From Desulforapulum autotrophicum (GTDB lineage Bacteria; Desulfobacterota; Desulfobacteria; Desulfobacterales; Desulfolunaceae), in contig DYJE01000012.1 of assembly GCA_020723285.1 (NCBI GenBank), positions 1 through 64,000 of the forward strand: 64,000 bases of DNA. Direction: 5' to 3'. The position numbers were made by a program, and so were the translations under genes. The notes under the pieces are model-generated. The model saw only the letters and a program-made list of their open reading frames with translations. It did no database searches and was not told the origin of the DNA. Shown here one piece after another: positions 25,514-35,300 of the stretch. Numbering within the stretch: position 1 is the first letter of the stretch; each line of letters opens with the position of its first letter.

Positions 25514-25648
25514 TTATAATTCTCCCATACTCCACATGCCCTTCATATTTCTTCGCCGATAAGAGACGATCAGACTTCAAATCAAGCGGATAGCTGTTTC
25601 CGTTGACAAGACTTTATTCATGAATCAATCAGAATTGAGCTGATTTGA

Positions 25649-26032
25649 CAAGCTTTAACAAAAGCCGAGGAATCCCTACGCCACGCCAAGGGCCGGAAAA
25701 AGTTCGGCATGCCGATTTTCAATTTCCAGGCCATCCAGTTCAAGCTGGCCGACATGGCCATGGCCATCGAACTGGCCCGGAACCAGTACCTCAAAGCCGC
25801 CTGGCTGAAAGACCAAGGCCGCCCCCACACGTTCGAGGCCACCGTGGCCAAGCTCTTCGCCTCGGAAATGCTGGAAAAAGTCGCCAGCGAAGCCGTCCAG
25901 ATCCACGGCGGTTACGGCTACATGGACGAGTACCCCGTGTCCCGGATCTACAAAGGAGCCAAGATCCTCCAGATCGTCGAAGGCACGTCGGAGATTCTCA
26001 GGCTGATTCTGGGACGGATGCTCGGCAGATAA
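25649..26032 (+). pseudogene. acyl-CoA dehydrogenase C-terminal fragment
   Basis: An open frame from 25649 encodes about 127 residues of the C-terminal helical domain of an acyl-CoA dehydrogenase: ALTKAEESLRHAKGRKKFG, FQAIQFKLADMA, then VQIHGGYGYMDEYPVSRIYK and EGTSEILRLILGRML. The N-terminal FAD and substrate domains, about 250 residues, are missing, and a stop lies directly upstream. It stands on the opposite strand to the defence operon and marks its left border. A decayed, homologous fragment in the same direction marks the right border (35701-35931). Confidence 0.85.
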
Positions 26033-26076
26033 TCCGTAACATAAACATGGCAGAAAGGATTCGAAGATCGGTTAAG

Positions 26077-27660
26077 TCAGAGCTTGTTTTCCTTGAAAAT
26101 CATAGACAAAAGGGCACGGGCCCGACTCATGGCCACATAATGGTAATGGTGAAGGGCCGTGTCAGATCCGGGTGCAGGGAGGTCAATGACGATGACAGCT
26201 TCACTTTCAAGCCCTTTGAAACCATGAATTTGGGCAAAGCTGATGGTTTTCGGCGGAAATGACCGCATTGAAAACTCGTCCAATACCTTGATATTCTGTT
26301 GAATGTGGACTGGAAGACAGGATGCAGAAGATTGTTCAAACGGAAACGGTGATAAAATAACAATCTGTCCCAGAGACAGCCCCCCTTTTTCCGTGAGCTC
26401 ATGGATTTCAGCAGAAAGGATCTGGGCAGCCTCGTCGGTAGACGAGACTCGTTGCTCACGGATTCTCGGTCCGTTTCCAGCTCCCTTGACGCCCATGTCG
26501 GCCTTGAGTCTTGTTTGAACCTCTTCCAGAATCAGGCGGGAATTCCGGCAATTGGTCGTCAGCGGAATTCGTGCTGGATTTGCATGTTCAAGAACACGCA
26601 GGGCCTTGGGCTCGGTTTCATCAAAAAACCCGGACTGGTTGTTGATGTCATAGAAAAAACACCATCTGCCGTCATTGAGTCCGCCTTTTAGAATCCTGTT
26701 CAAAGGCTCAAGACTTTCCATGTTCAGCATGTCCTGACCTTCATCGATGATAAGGGCGTCAAAAGCGTCAACACCTGCTCTCCGTGCTGAAATCGCCGAT
26801 GCTTCCGGCTGACAGACCACAAGACCAGGAACAAGAAAACGGCTTTCCAGAAATTTCAGAAGCCAGGGAGATCGACAGGCCAACAGAATGCTTAGGTCCT
26901 CCCCGGCCCACCGCCTGGCCGTTTCCATGGCAAGCAGGGTTTTCCCTGTCCCTGCACCGCCACTGACCATGACCCGTTTATTTGCATGGATCATATCAAC
27001 GGCTGTCATTTGATCTTCCGTTAACCGTGCGATCTGCTCTTCGGTCCGGGCCACGTCCACATGCAAGGGAACCACCGCCTCGAACTCAGGCCGAAGAGCG
27101 TGGTTCAAAACTCTAAGCGCGTCACCATCCAGCGTAAAGCCTTTTCCTCTCTTGGTATTCCAATATCTAAAGAGGGTACGAAGCCATGCTTCGAAATCGT
27201 TGAAACGCCTTGAATCAAGAAGTGTTTCAGAGTCCCACTCCACACTTCGACTCTTCCAGTCGCAATCCGGGAAAACAACACCGTAACCCATGGTAAGTCG
27301 GGGATGAATATGTTCAGGAAGAAGGGTTGAAAGTTTTCTTTTCAAGGCGTGAAGGGCTGATTGCGCTTGTCTGAAAGGGCCTTCCACCGAGTTTGTAATT
27401 ATACCGTAACGGTTGGTGTAATACCAAACGCCTTCTTCGCACCGGACACCGCCTCCTTTTACTTCGAGAAGCACAAGACCAAAAGGGGCGGTGATCACAA
27501 AATCGATTTCGCTGAACCGTTTGTATTCGTGGCAAGGCAGATTCAGAGAATGGTAGGCGGTAAAAGAGCAGTCACCAGGAAAAGCCAGGCGCAATCGATC
27601 GAAGACCCGTTTTTCCGCCTGACTTCCGGTGCTGTGGGGATATGAGGGAATCATCCTCAT
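26077..27660 (-). CDS. NERD-domain nuclease fused to superfamily-1 helicase
   Basis: A 527-residue protein. The N-terminus, about 10-130, matches the NERD (nuclease-related) fold: SQAEKRVFDRL, EIDFVITAPFGLVLLEVKGGG, giving an E-D-ExK pattern. From about 215 it is a UvrD/Rep-type helicase core: Walker A SGGAGTGKT, IDEGQDM in motif II, TTNCRNS, QIHGFKGLESEAVIV and a final VAMSRARALL motif VI. It is the last gene of the five-gene operon, starting in an ATGA overlap with the unknown-protein gene. A role in cutting and unwinding foreign DNA is inferred from domain content and company. Confidence 0.86.
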   Translation of the reverse strand: MRMIPSYPHSTGSQAEKRVFDRLRLAFPGDCSFTAYHSLNLPCHEYKRFSEIDFVITAPFGLVLLEVKGGGVRCEEGVWYYTNRYGIITNSVEGPFRQAQSALHALKRKLSTLLPEHIHPRLTMGYGVVFPDCDWKSRSVEWDSETLLDSRRFNDFEAWLRTLFRYWNTKRGKGFTLDGDALRVLNHALRPEFEAVVPLHVDVARTEEQIARLTEDQMTAVDMIHANKRVMVSGGAGTGKTLLAMETARRWAGEDLSILLACRSPWLLKFLESRFLVPGLVVCQPEASAISARRAGVDAFDALIIDEGQDMLNMESLEPLNRILKGGLNDGRWCFFYDINNQSGFFDETEPKALRVLEHANPARIPLTTNCRNSRLILEEVQTRLKADMGVKGAGNGPRIREQRVSSTDEAAQILSAEIHELTEKGGLSLGQIVILSPFPFEQSSASCLPVHIQQNIKVLDEFSMRSFPPKTISFAQIHGFKGLESEAVIVIDLPAPGSDTALHHYHYVAMSRARALLSMIFKENKL

Positions 27661-29240
27661 GGTCGTTGGGCTTTCGTATGCATTTTGATTCTGTTTTCAA
27701 CATCATACGGCACATCGGTTTCCGCCAGTCTTGCCATGAACATGTTCCAGTCCACGTCGGTTGTCACGGCCTTTACCTCCCCCGGAACAAGAATATGGGC
27801 AGACGTTCCATCAACCACCAGCCGGTAATCTCCTTTTCCAAGGATTATTTTTGTATGGATGCACGGCCACTTGCTTTCTCTTGCCAGCTTGACGGCGGCC
27901 TCTCTCTGTGCCGTGGCCCAACCCCTTGGCCCTCTGACAAAAAACTCCCGCAAAGGAACAGGGCGCGTTGGAGGTGAGCCCAGGCCCAACCCTGTGTTTG
28001 AAAAATGGTGGCCCAAGGCCGCCATACGCTGGGTGACCGAAACTTCCATTCCACTGAATCGTCTGAATTCCATGGGGAGGTTGACCCAGCCCTCACGGGC
28101 GGCAAACAGAATGGATGCGGCAATGATATCCTGTTCGTTCATTTCCGGCCTGAGAGAATCCACCAGTTCGTTGCAGGTGTCTTTTAAAAAGAAAAAGATA
28201 AGGGATCGGGAGAGATAGCCTTGATGGGTTTTGAACAGATCGCTTGCCATTTTGTCTGAAAGACCGGAAAGAGACGTAAGATCATCGATCAGTCTTGAGA
28301 GATGCTCTTTCCTGGTGGCGTCAATGGTTTGGCGTTCCTTTTTGAGCAAGTTCAAGACACTGTCCTTGATATTCCCAACCCTGGATGCCTTGTGTTCGAT
28401 AACCTGATTGACGTTTTTCCAATACAGCCGCCCGGTCATGTCACCTTCAAACGGTTCTTTGCCTGTTCGAAGCCAGACTGAAAAAGATTGCATGAACGTG
28501 TCGTTGTTGGAGGACACCGTGTCGCCCAAACCGCCCTCAAAGGCAAGGCGGCAGGCCGTGACAACGGAATCGCCTTTTCGTGAAAGCCTGTACAGCATCG
28601 CCATCATGCCACCTGCGGCAAGCACCCTTGCGGAAATTGACCGATTATCCTTCGGTTCCGGGAAATCACCCTGTTTTTCTGGCGGCCAATCCATATTCCG
28701 CTGTGTTATCTGAAATTTCTCCGGTTTTTCAACACATACAAAGTCATCCATGGAAACATTGGCGGAATTTTTCGCCACCTTACACTTCTCCCTGTCGTCT
28801 TTTGTTTTAAATAGGATCCGGTCTATCCACGATACGGGCAAGGGCGCCGGAACAAGAACACCTGTGACCGTTCCGTCCAGTTCTTCAGGAAACGATAACC
28901 TTCGCCATGAACCACTCCTTGAAAAGGCAACGACCTCTCCTTTCAATGAGGAAAGATCAATTTCAAGGATGCAGGGCGAAAGGAACGACCCTTCGCTGGT
29001 TGACCTTTCGACCGCTTTCGCTGGAACCACATCGAAAAAAAGAGGGAGATGGCCGGGGAAATCATCGAGGGAATCCTTGTAATACGCATTGGCGTATCCT
29101 TCGGGTTTCATGATCAGCCCGGCGGCCAGCATATTCAGAAGGTTGACATGGTTTGTCGCGAGACACCATGCCTTTTCCGTTGTTTTTCCTTGTTTCCCGG
29201 CTCTCTTTTTTACCTGGGACTGGGGTTTAGTCTCGTTCAT
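27657..29240 (-). CDS. unrecognised protein of the DrmAB-type operon
   Basis: A 527-residue protein of no family that I recognise. After a lysine-rich head it has WCLATNHVNLLNMLAAGLI followed by GYANAYYKD, loosely like the start of DarT-type ADP-ribosyltransferases (H..NL..IL..GL), but the rest does not follow that fold clearly. A central charged helical part (about 290-350) and a C-terminal part with WVNLPMEFRRFSGMEVSV are soluble, with no membrane segments. It overlaps the upstream helicase gene by 14 bases and the downstream NERD-helicase by ATGA, so it is a fixed member of the operon. It may be the specificity or effector subunit; function is unknown. Confidence 0.8.
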   Translation of the reverse strand: MNETKPQSQVKKRAGKQGKTTEKAWCLATNHVNLLNMLAAGLIMKPEGYANAYYKDSLDDFPGHLPLFFDVVPAKAVERSTSEGSFLSPCILEIDLSSLKGEVVAFSRSGSWRRLSFPEELDGTVTGVLVPAPLPVSWIDRILFKTKDDREKCKVAKNSANVSMDDFVCVEKPEKFQITQRNMDWPPEKQGDFPEPKDNRSISARVLAAGGMMAMLYRLSRKGDSVVTACRLAFEGGLGDTVSSNNDTFMQSFSVWLRTGKEPFEGDMTGRLYWKNVNQVIEHKASRVGNIKDSVLNLLKKERQTIDATRKEHLSRLIDDLTSLSGLSDKMASDLFKTHQGYLSRSLIFFFLKDTCNELVDSLRPEMNEQDIIAASILFAAREGWVNLPMEFRRFSGMEVSVTQRMAALGHHFSNTGLGLGSPPTRPVPLREFFVRGPRGWATAQREAAVKLARESKWPCIHTKIILGKGDYRLVVDGTSAHILVPGEVKAVTTDVDWNMFMARLAETDVPYDVENRIKMHTKAQRP

Positions 29241-30459
29241 GCTTTATCCTTTCCTTGTCACGGGGCCAGCGCGTCAAAACCGAAGGGTCGTCGGGCAGCA
29301 TGGCGTCGATTTCACAGGATCCTTTTTGTTTCAGAAAAAATACTTTTTCCCTTGCCCGGGCCACCATGACGTAAAACAGTTTTTTTTGTGTTTCCTCAAT
29401 GGCCGGATAATACCGGTATTCATGGATGTCGGCAATAAAGACAGTATCGAATTCAAGCCCTTTGCAGGACATGGCTGTCAGCACGAAAATTCCGCCCTGA
29501 TCGAAAGAATGCTCCTCCCTGCTGCCGCCATCCGTATCGTAGATTTTGATGAACGGGGGATGGGCGAGCTTGCTTTTCATGTGATCAGCCATGTCCAAAA
29601 GGCACTGGTAATAGCGCTGACGTGTGATTTTGGATCGTGTGATCACCGCAATCAGTTTGTTGGGCCAGTTGTCGGACATGATGAGGAGCCTTTTGATGAG
29701 CATCTGAAAACAGAATCCAGGTTCATGTCCACTTTCGACGTATTCCACGAGCATGGGTGTGTCCACGCTTTCGCCTGAAACGGGCGGAAGTTCCGGAGGA
29801 GGGCTTGCCGGGTCTCCCGTATAAAATTCACGGGCCAGCCGGGCCACCGGATAGGGGTTCCGAAAGTTGTACGTCAGTTCGATCACCTGGTCCGTATCAA
29901 TGACAAGAGCGTCTTCCAGATCTTTCCGGGAACTGTTGTCTTCCCCGATCTGCTGGTTCTGGTCCGCCACCACGTAAAAATTTTCCAGACCCATATTCGC
30001 GAGGGTACCGTAAAAAACAGGCGGCATGTCCTGCCCTTCGTCGATCACAAGGTAACGGACGGGGGGATTCAGCGTCTCCTGACCCAGTCCCGCCAGCCAG
30101 GCTTCCACGTCCTTCCAGTCGATGGCCCAACCTTTTCCGTCCACCAGATTCACGGGGCGACCTGCCATGGCGCGGAACATCTCCTTGTACCAGGAAATCC
30201 AGGTGGACCCGGACACCCGGTTGCCCGCCAACTGACGGCTTGCGGCAAGGAGAAGCCGATTGTAAACGAGAAAACGGTAATCGCTGCTGTTTGTGTCGTG
30301 GTGCTCCAGGACACGGAGGAGGGCCACCACGGATTTTCCCGTTCCAGGTCCTCCGATGATAAGGTGCCTTTCGTCTCTGGGCAGGTGAATGGCCCTCAGC
30401 TGATCTTTGCTCAGCATGTTGAATAGCGGCAGCTGAAATTTTCGGCGTCTATGTTCCAT
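29227..30459 (-). CDS. superfamily-1 (UvrD-like) helicase/ATPase, compact
   Basis: A 410-residue protein built only of the helicase core. Walker A GGPGTGKS is near residue 37, followed by VYNRLLLAASR, motif II VIDEGQDM, motif III VVADQNQQI, motif IV LTYNFRNPYPVARLA, motif V TAMSCKGLEFDTVFI and motif VI FYVMVARAREK. It lacks the large 1B/2B insertions of full UvrD/Rep (about 700 residues), so it resembles the short DNA helicases carried in defence and toxin-linked operons. It overlaps the DrmB-like gene by 11 bases and the next gene by 14. Confidence 0.87.
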   Translation of the reverse strand: MEHRRRKFQLPLFNMLSKDQLRAIHLPRDERHLIIGGPGTGKSVVALLRVLEHHDTNSSDYRFLVYNRLLLAASRQLAGNRVSGSTWISWYKEMFRAMAGRPVNLVDGKGWAIDWKDVEAWLAGLGQETLNPPVRYLVIDEGQDMPPVFYGTLANMGLENFYVVADQNQQIGEDNSSRKDLEDALVIDTDQVIELTYNFRNPYPVARLAREFYTGDPASPPPELPPVSGESVDTPMLVEYVESGHEPGFCFQMLIKRLLIMSDNWPNKLIAVITRSKITRQRYYQCLLDMADHMKSKLAHPPFIKIYDTDGGSREEHSFDQGGIFVLTAMSCKGLEFDTVFIADIHEYRYYPAIEETQKKLFYVMVARAREKVFFLKQKGSCEIDAMLPDDPSVLTRWPRDKERIKHERD

Positions 30460-32326
30460 GGTCCATTTCCGTCAGGTTTTGAGATTCCAGAAATCCTGGA
30501 ATGTTATCCTTGATGCTGCCTTTGATGAAGGTCCGGTCAAGAAGGGTGTTGGCATAGGCGCAGCATGGCTCGGGAATCAGGGCGCAGGCATGGCAGGCCG
30601 CCCTGTTCAGGATATTCGGCCCCTGGCCGTCATGTTCGGCGCACACGGGATCGCGGGAGCACCAGAGGGCGTGATCAAAAACACTGGACAAAAGGGCCAG
30701 CATCCGCTGGGGCTCTGCCTGTTCCACAAGGCCGCCAAGGGAACCCACGATATCGGGGACTGCCACATATATCAGAATGCCGGCCATGGGGTCCGGCCCG
30801 GTTTTGCAATAGATGCGTTCCGTGAGAGACGCCGCCGGATAACCGGCATCCGATTCAAGCTGCCTGATCAGAAGGTGGGAAAGGGTATGAAGAAGGATCA
30901 ACCGAGGGCTTACCACAATTTCAGGCTCAAATCGCATGCCTGACTTTTCAAATCGCGCCCTGAAAATGGCCGCACGGTTTTGCACCGAAGGGATTTTCTC
31001 CCAGGATGAAAGGAGCGTTTCATCGAGAGTCAGAAAGATCCCCTCCCCGAAAAGTTCAATCGCAGGCAGGCGTTTTGTCGAACCGTCGATATCAGGCGGC
31101 GTTATGATGGTTTCGTCACCAAACAACCGTGTGAACCCTTTAAAAATTCTGATTTCTTTCAATCGGTTTACCGCCACAAGCCGGTTGAAACAACTCACGA
31201 CCTGATGGTTTTTCGAATCCCGGGAAAGCGTTTTGGTCCGCTCTTTCCATTCTGTCGTTTTGTGGTGTGTGACAAAATCCTCATCATCCTGAAGGTCCGG
31301 GATCTCGTTCACAAGAGCCTTGTATTCTTCTTCCATCAACTGGCCGGGGGTCATGTTCCCGACATCCGGCGGATAACTTTTATTTTCAATGGCTTCCCAG
31401 GCAGCCTCGACCTCTTCCGGTAAACACCGGAATTTTGTGGCAAGCGTGCGAAACACCTGCTTCCGACGCAAAGCATTCCGTGCGTTTTCTATTCGTTGCC
31501 TGTTTTCCGAACTGCTGTAGACGGAATCGATCACCGTGCCTTTCCTGATACGGGATTCGGGTGGAATGATCAGCGCTGTTTTCAATTGGGGGAGATGAAC
31601 ACCCATGTCCGTGATGGATAGAATGTCTGCCTTTGCGTCACTCTCGATCTGCTCGTCGGTTCCGGTCTTCAGCCAGGGTTGGACCGGTGCTTTTCCGTAA
31701 GGGATTTTCAGATAACCTTCACGGACAGTCCTTGAAACCCCGCATCGTCCACAGCGCAGATCCCATGATGAAAAAGTTACGGTTGATTCTTTTAATTTCA
31801 AATACGGAAACGAAAAATCGCCTTTGCAATTCTTTTGTTCTGGATTTTTGGCGTCTAAATGAACAAGAAAGTGCCACGGCACATCGGCCATAAACCCATG
31901 GGGATGCACCATGACGCTGGTGACCTGAATCAAGTGGTATGTCCGCTGATGTTTATTGCGGCATGCCGTGCAGAAGGGCTTTATCGTATCATCCCCATTC
32001 CTCCATGGCTTGTAATACAGAAGGCCGCAATCGGGGCACCTCATCCAGGACGGAAACCTTATGGCCGGGATACAGACGCCATCGACCAGACCTTTGGCTT
32101 TGTCCCGCTCGTGGGCAACGGGCGGTTCCCAAAGCTCCTCGGCAATACCCAAGGCCTTCCGGACCCTTTCCACATAGAGGATTTGCCGCCCTGAGACGTT
32201 TCCGTCCTTATCCGTCCATGCCCTCGTATCTTTGGCGGTCATGAGATAATGGGGTCCGGCAAACACAGCCCCCACCGAACAGTGGGTCAAAAGATGGGAG
32301 AGGCGAATGGGAATCAATTCTTTCAT
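30449..32326 (-). CDS. drmB: DrmB-like DUF1998 protein
   Basis: A 625-residue protein with the DrmB layout. The N-terminal segment IRLSHLLTHCSVGAVFAGPHYLM is followed by zinc-finger pairs (CPDCG, CTAC and later CGRCG). The C-terminal DUF1998 domain, about 470-600, has LLHTLSHLLIRQLE, SLTERIYC, GILIYVAVPDIVGSLGGLVEQ and a cysteine-rich block (CSRDPVC, CHACALIPEPCC). DrmB is a core DISARM component that binds DrmA and loads it on phage DNA. It overlaps the DrmA-like gene by ATGA. The gene symbol reflects family similarity; no DISARM methyltransferase is present. Confidence 0.88.
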   Translation of the reverse strand: MKELIPIRLSHLLTHCSVGAVFAGPHYLMTAKDTRAWTDKDGNVSGRQILYVERVRKALGIAEELWEPPVAHERDKAKGLVDGVCIPAIRFPSWMRCPDCGLLYYKPWRNGDDTIKPFCTACRNKHQRTYHLIQVTSVMVHPHGFMADVPWHFLVHLDAKNPEQKNCKGDFSFPYLKLKESTVTFSSWDLRCGRCGVSRTVREGYLKIPYGKAPVQPWLKTGTDEQIESDAKADILSITDMGVHLPQLKTALIIPPESRIRKGTVIDSVYSSSENRQRIENARNALRRKQVFRTLATKFRCLPEEVEAAWEAIENKSYPPDVGNMTPGQLMEEEYKALVNEIPDLQDDEDFVTHHKTTEWKERTKTLSRDSKNHQVVSCFNRLVAVNRLKEIRIFKGFTRLFGDETIITPPDIDGSTKRLPAIELFGEGIFLTLDETLLSSWEKIPSVQNRAAIFRARFEKSGMRFEPEIVVSPRLILLHTLSHLLIRQLESDAGYPAASLTERIYCKTGPDPMAGILIYVAVPDIVGSLGGLVEQAEPQRMLALLSSVFDHALWCSRDPVCAEHDGQGPNILNRAACHACALIPEPCCAYANTLLDRTFIKGSIKDNIPGFLESQNLTEMDHGT

Positions 32327-35300
32327 AGAAGCTCCATCAGAGCGGAGTTTTCAACATTTCTCATGGACTGGAGGGTGGGCCACAGGCCCTTGATGCGGTC
32401 TTGGTGGTTATACAAAAGCCTTCCCTTAACCCGATCCGTGTCTTTAACAGAATAAAACATCTCCTTTTTATCCGCCTTGCATCGATCTGCCTCATGTTTC
32501 CAGTCAGATGCCAGTCGTTTGATATGGTCTTTCGTCTGTTTGGCCCGCTCAGCATCGGCCATGGCGCACCGCTGACCCAATCTTTGGAGAACCGTTGCCA
32601 CAGCCAAATCTGACGGGTCGAAATGTATGGCGGATGTGTTGTCAAGAAACCGTTTGCCGCTATGACGGACGACGATGACCATCGCCGCATGAAGAGCCCT
32701 CATGCGGGCCTGATATGTGTACGGCGTGATGCTTGTGGGCTCCACAAAACGGTAGAACGATTCGTGGTATGACCTGAAATCTTCGTAATGGGAAAGGCTT
32801 CGAGCCTGATCCCTGTAAAAGTTCACAAACACAAGACCGGGAACGTCGCTTCGTCCCACACGGCTGCTGGCCTGGATGTATTCCGCCGTGGTCAGGGGCT
32901 GGCCGTTGATGATCATCAGGGACAATCGCGACACATCGAGACCCACGGAAACCATGTTGGTGGCCAGCACCGCGTCAAGGTGGCCCGCTTCGTCGTAACG
33001 TTTTTCAAGCCGGTCGAATGTCCGCCTGTTTTCTTCAGGCTTTGAAACACTGGTCAATGTAGAAACTTCCGGGGCACGGCGATTGTTCTCATCCTTACGA
33101 TTTCGATCGTCCTCATGAACATCCGCACCCATCCCATCGCGTCTGAATAAACTGTAGTTCTTTGGAACATCATCCCGAAAAGCGTTCTGGCTGTTGCCCA
33201 CGCCTTTCAGGCTGCCGTGATAGACCACCATGGTCCACCAGGCGTCGAAAAGAAGATCCTTGTCCGCCTGTTCGCCGAAAACCATTTCCGGTCCGGCCAG
33301 AAGAGCTCCGGCCAAAGGGGCCATACAGTGCTGCCTGTTCTTCAACGGGGCGAGATAGCCTGCGTAGAGTCGCCCCGGCCGTTCTTCCAGGGGAACCGTC
33401 CGGGCAAAATAGGAATCATCGCACGAAAGCCCCGGAGGGGGAAACACGGCAAGATCCCTCGCGTAAAGCCTCCTGACCTGTTGCTCCGCCATTTTGATGG
33501 TGGCGGTGGAGGCGATATACTTGGGTCTCACTCCTTTCGAAATCAGCACCGTGTCAAGGGCCGCTTCGTAAAGACCCGCAACAGAACCCAAAGCCCCGGA
33601 TATCAAATGGAGTTCGTCCTGGATGATCATTTCCGGGGGACGGTTTCCATGAAGACCGAAGAAGGCCTTGGTCCGTTCCTCCCATGCGAGGCGGGCGAAT
33701 TTGTCAATCGTTGAAATCACAAGGGTTGGCGGGTTTTCGTACAGGGCCTCGTCAACCACCTGACAGGGAAGAAAACCTTCTCTGTCTTTTCCGAAATCGC
33801 ATTCAGGATTCACACATCTGAATCGGAAGGACCGCTCGTTTGAAATATAACTGCTTTTCACGTTGAAGATACGGCCGCAGCGGGGACAGGAGGAAAGAAT
33901 CAAGGATCGTGGTGGTTCGCCCGATCCTGTGACAGAGCCTCTTACCTCGTCCATGGCTTCCCTGAACGTATTGGGGCTGCTGGCCTGACCCACCCACATT
34001 CCAGCCGTAATAGGCTCTTTCCCGAGAAGGTCTTTAGAATTCCTCCTGATCACTTCCAAAGAGCAAATCAAACGGCAGGCCCGTTCGAACTGCTGTGCCG
34101 TCAAAAGTCTCAAGGTGTATCGCATGAGAACCGTCGTCCCTCCAGATGACGAAGGGAATGCAAGCCGCCTGTAGGTGATGAGAAAGGCGATAAGGGCGAG
34201 ATACGCTTCTGTTTTCCCGCCTCCGGTTGGAAACCAGATCAGGTCTACGAGATCCCGAAACTCACTGTCTTCATGGACCACGGATTCCAGAGAGACCAGA
34301 AGAAAGGCCAGCTGAAAGGGACGCCAGCGGTAGGTGTGAGGTGTTTTCCCAAGAACCTTGTCGTATGCGGCCATCTGGTCGTTCATGGCCTGGTTGGCGA
34401 TGGCAAAAGCCATGGCCGCCAAGCGGTTTTTTTCAAGGACGTCAAGACCGCGACGCATTCGGTCAAGAGCCGTATCCATTCTTTGGATGATTCGGAAAGC
34501 GGCTTCTTTTTCATGGCGGTTGTAATTATCATCCCTGTTTTTCTGACCAAGAATCCAGCTTTCGTATTCAGACACAAACCGGACAAGAAGGGCATGAATG
34601 GCTGTGTCTCCAAAGGTGTACCCGGACAGAACGGCGATATCGAGGGCATCCGAACCCACCTTGTCCACATCGGCCGTCACCTGGGGGACTTCCACGGCAG
34701 GCAGAAAATCGGACCGGATTTCCCTAATCCGATCATCTTCCATTTCCCAGTTCGCCGCCGCCCCGTGCCCCACGGCATACGTGCGCCTGTCCCTGTACTG
34801 GAGCTCCAGCTCCATTTCTTCATCAGTGAGCAGTTCCGGATCGACCCTGGGGTAAACGCCCACGTCGCCTTGGTCCACCACGCATTTCAGCCTTACCTCG
34901 AAAAATGAGAGGGCGCACCGGCTCTGAGCAAATTCTTTTGGTTTTTCAGAGTCGGCCAGCACCTGTTTATTGATCAGCGAAACGGTGGCCATCCAGCCAT
35001 CGGCGAAAGGACGCCACAGGATATGAAGTTCACCTTTGTCCTCAAACACGGGCTTTCGATGCTCCGTTGTTACCCGGCTCTTCGGACATTCAACAGTGAA
35101 AGATTCACGCGAGAAATCACCAAGGGAAAACCGGGTCCACACATCCTTGCGGACATCTTTTATGAGAGCATACCCCACACCTTCGGGAATGAGCTGAAGA
35201 CGGGCGGTCCCCTTGATGAAAAAGGAAAAGCCCACGGAAGAAGGCGGAGTATAGCGCTGCTTCCTGTTTAATGGTTCTGCTTGAGGCTCGGAATTGTCAT

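Noticed and set aside
25709-26032. Acyl-CoA dehydrogenase fragment as a functional gene
   Set aside because: It lacks the N-terminal FAD and substrate domains, so it cannot be an active enzyme; called a pseudogene.
27657-29240. Assigning the unknown protein as DrmC, DrmE or a methyltransferase
   Set aside because: No HKD motif of PLD nucleases and no methyltransferase motifs (DPPY/NPPY, FxGxG) were seen.
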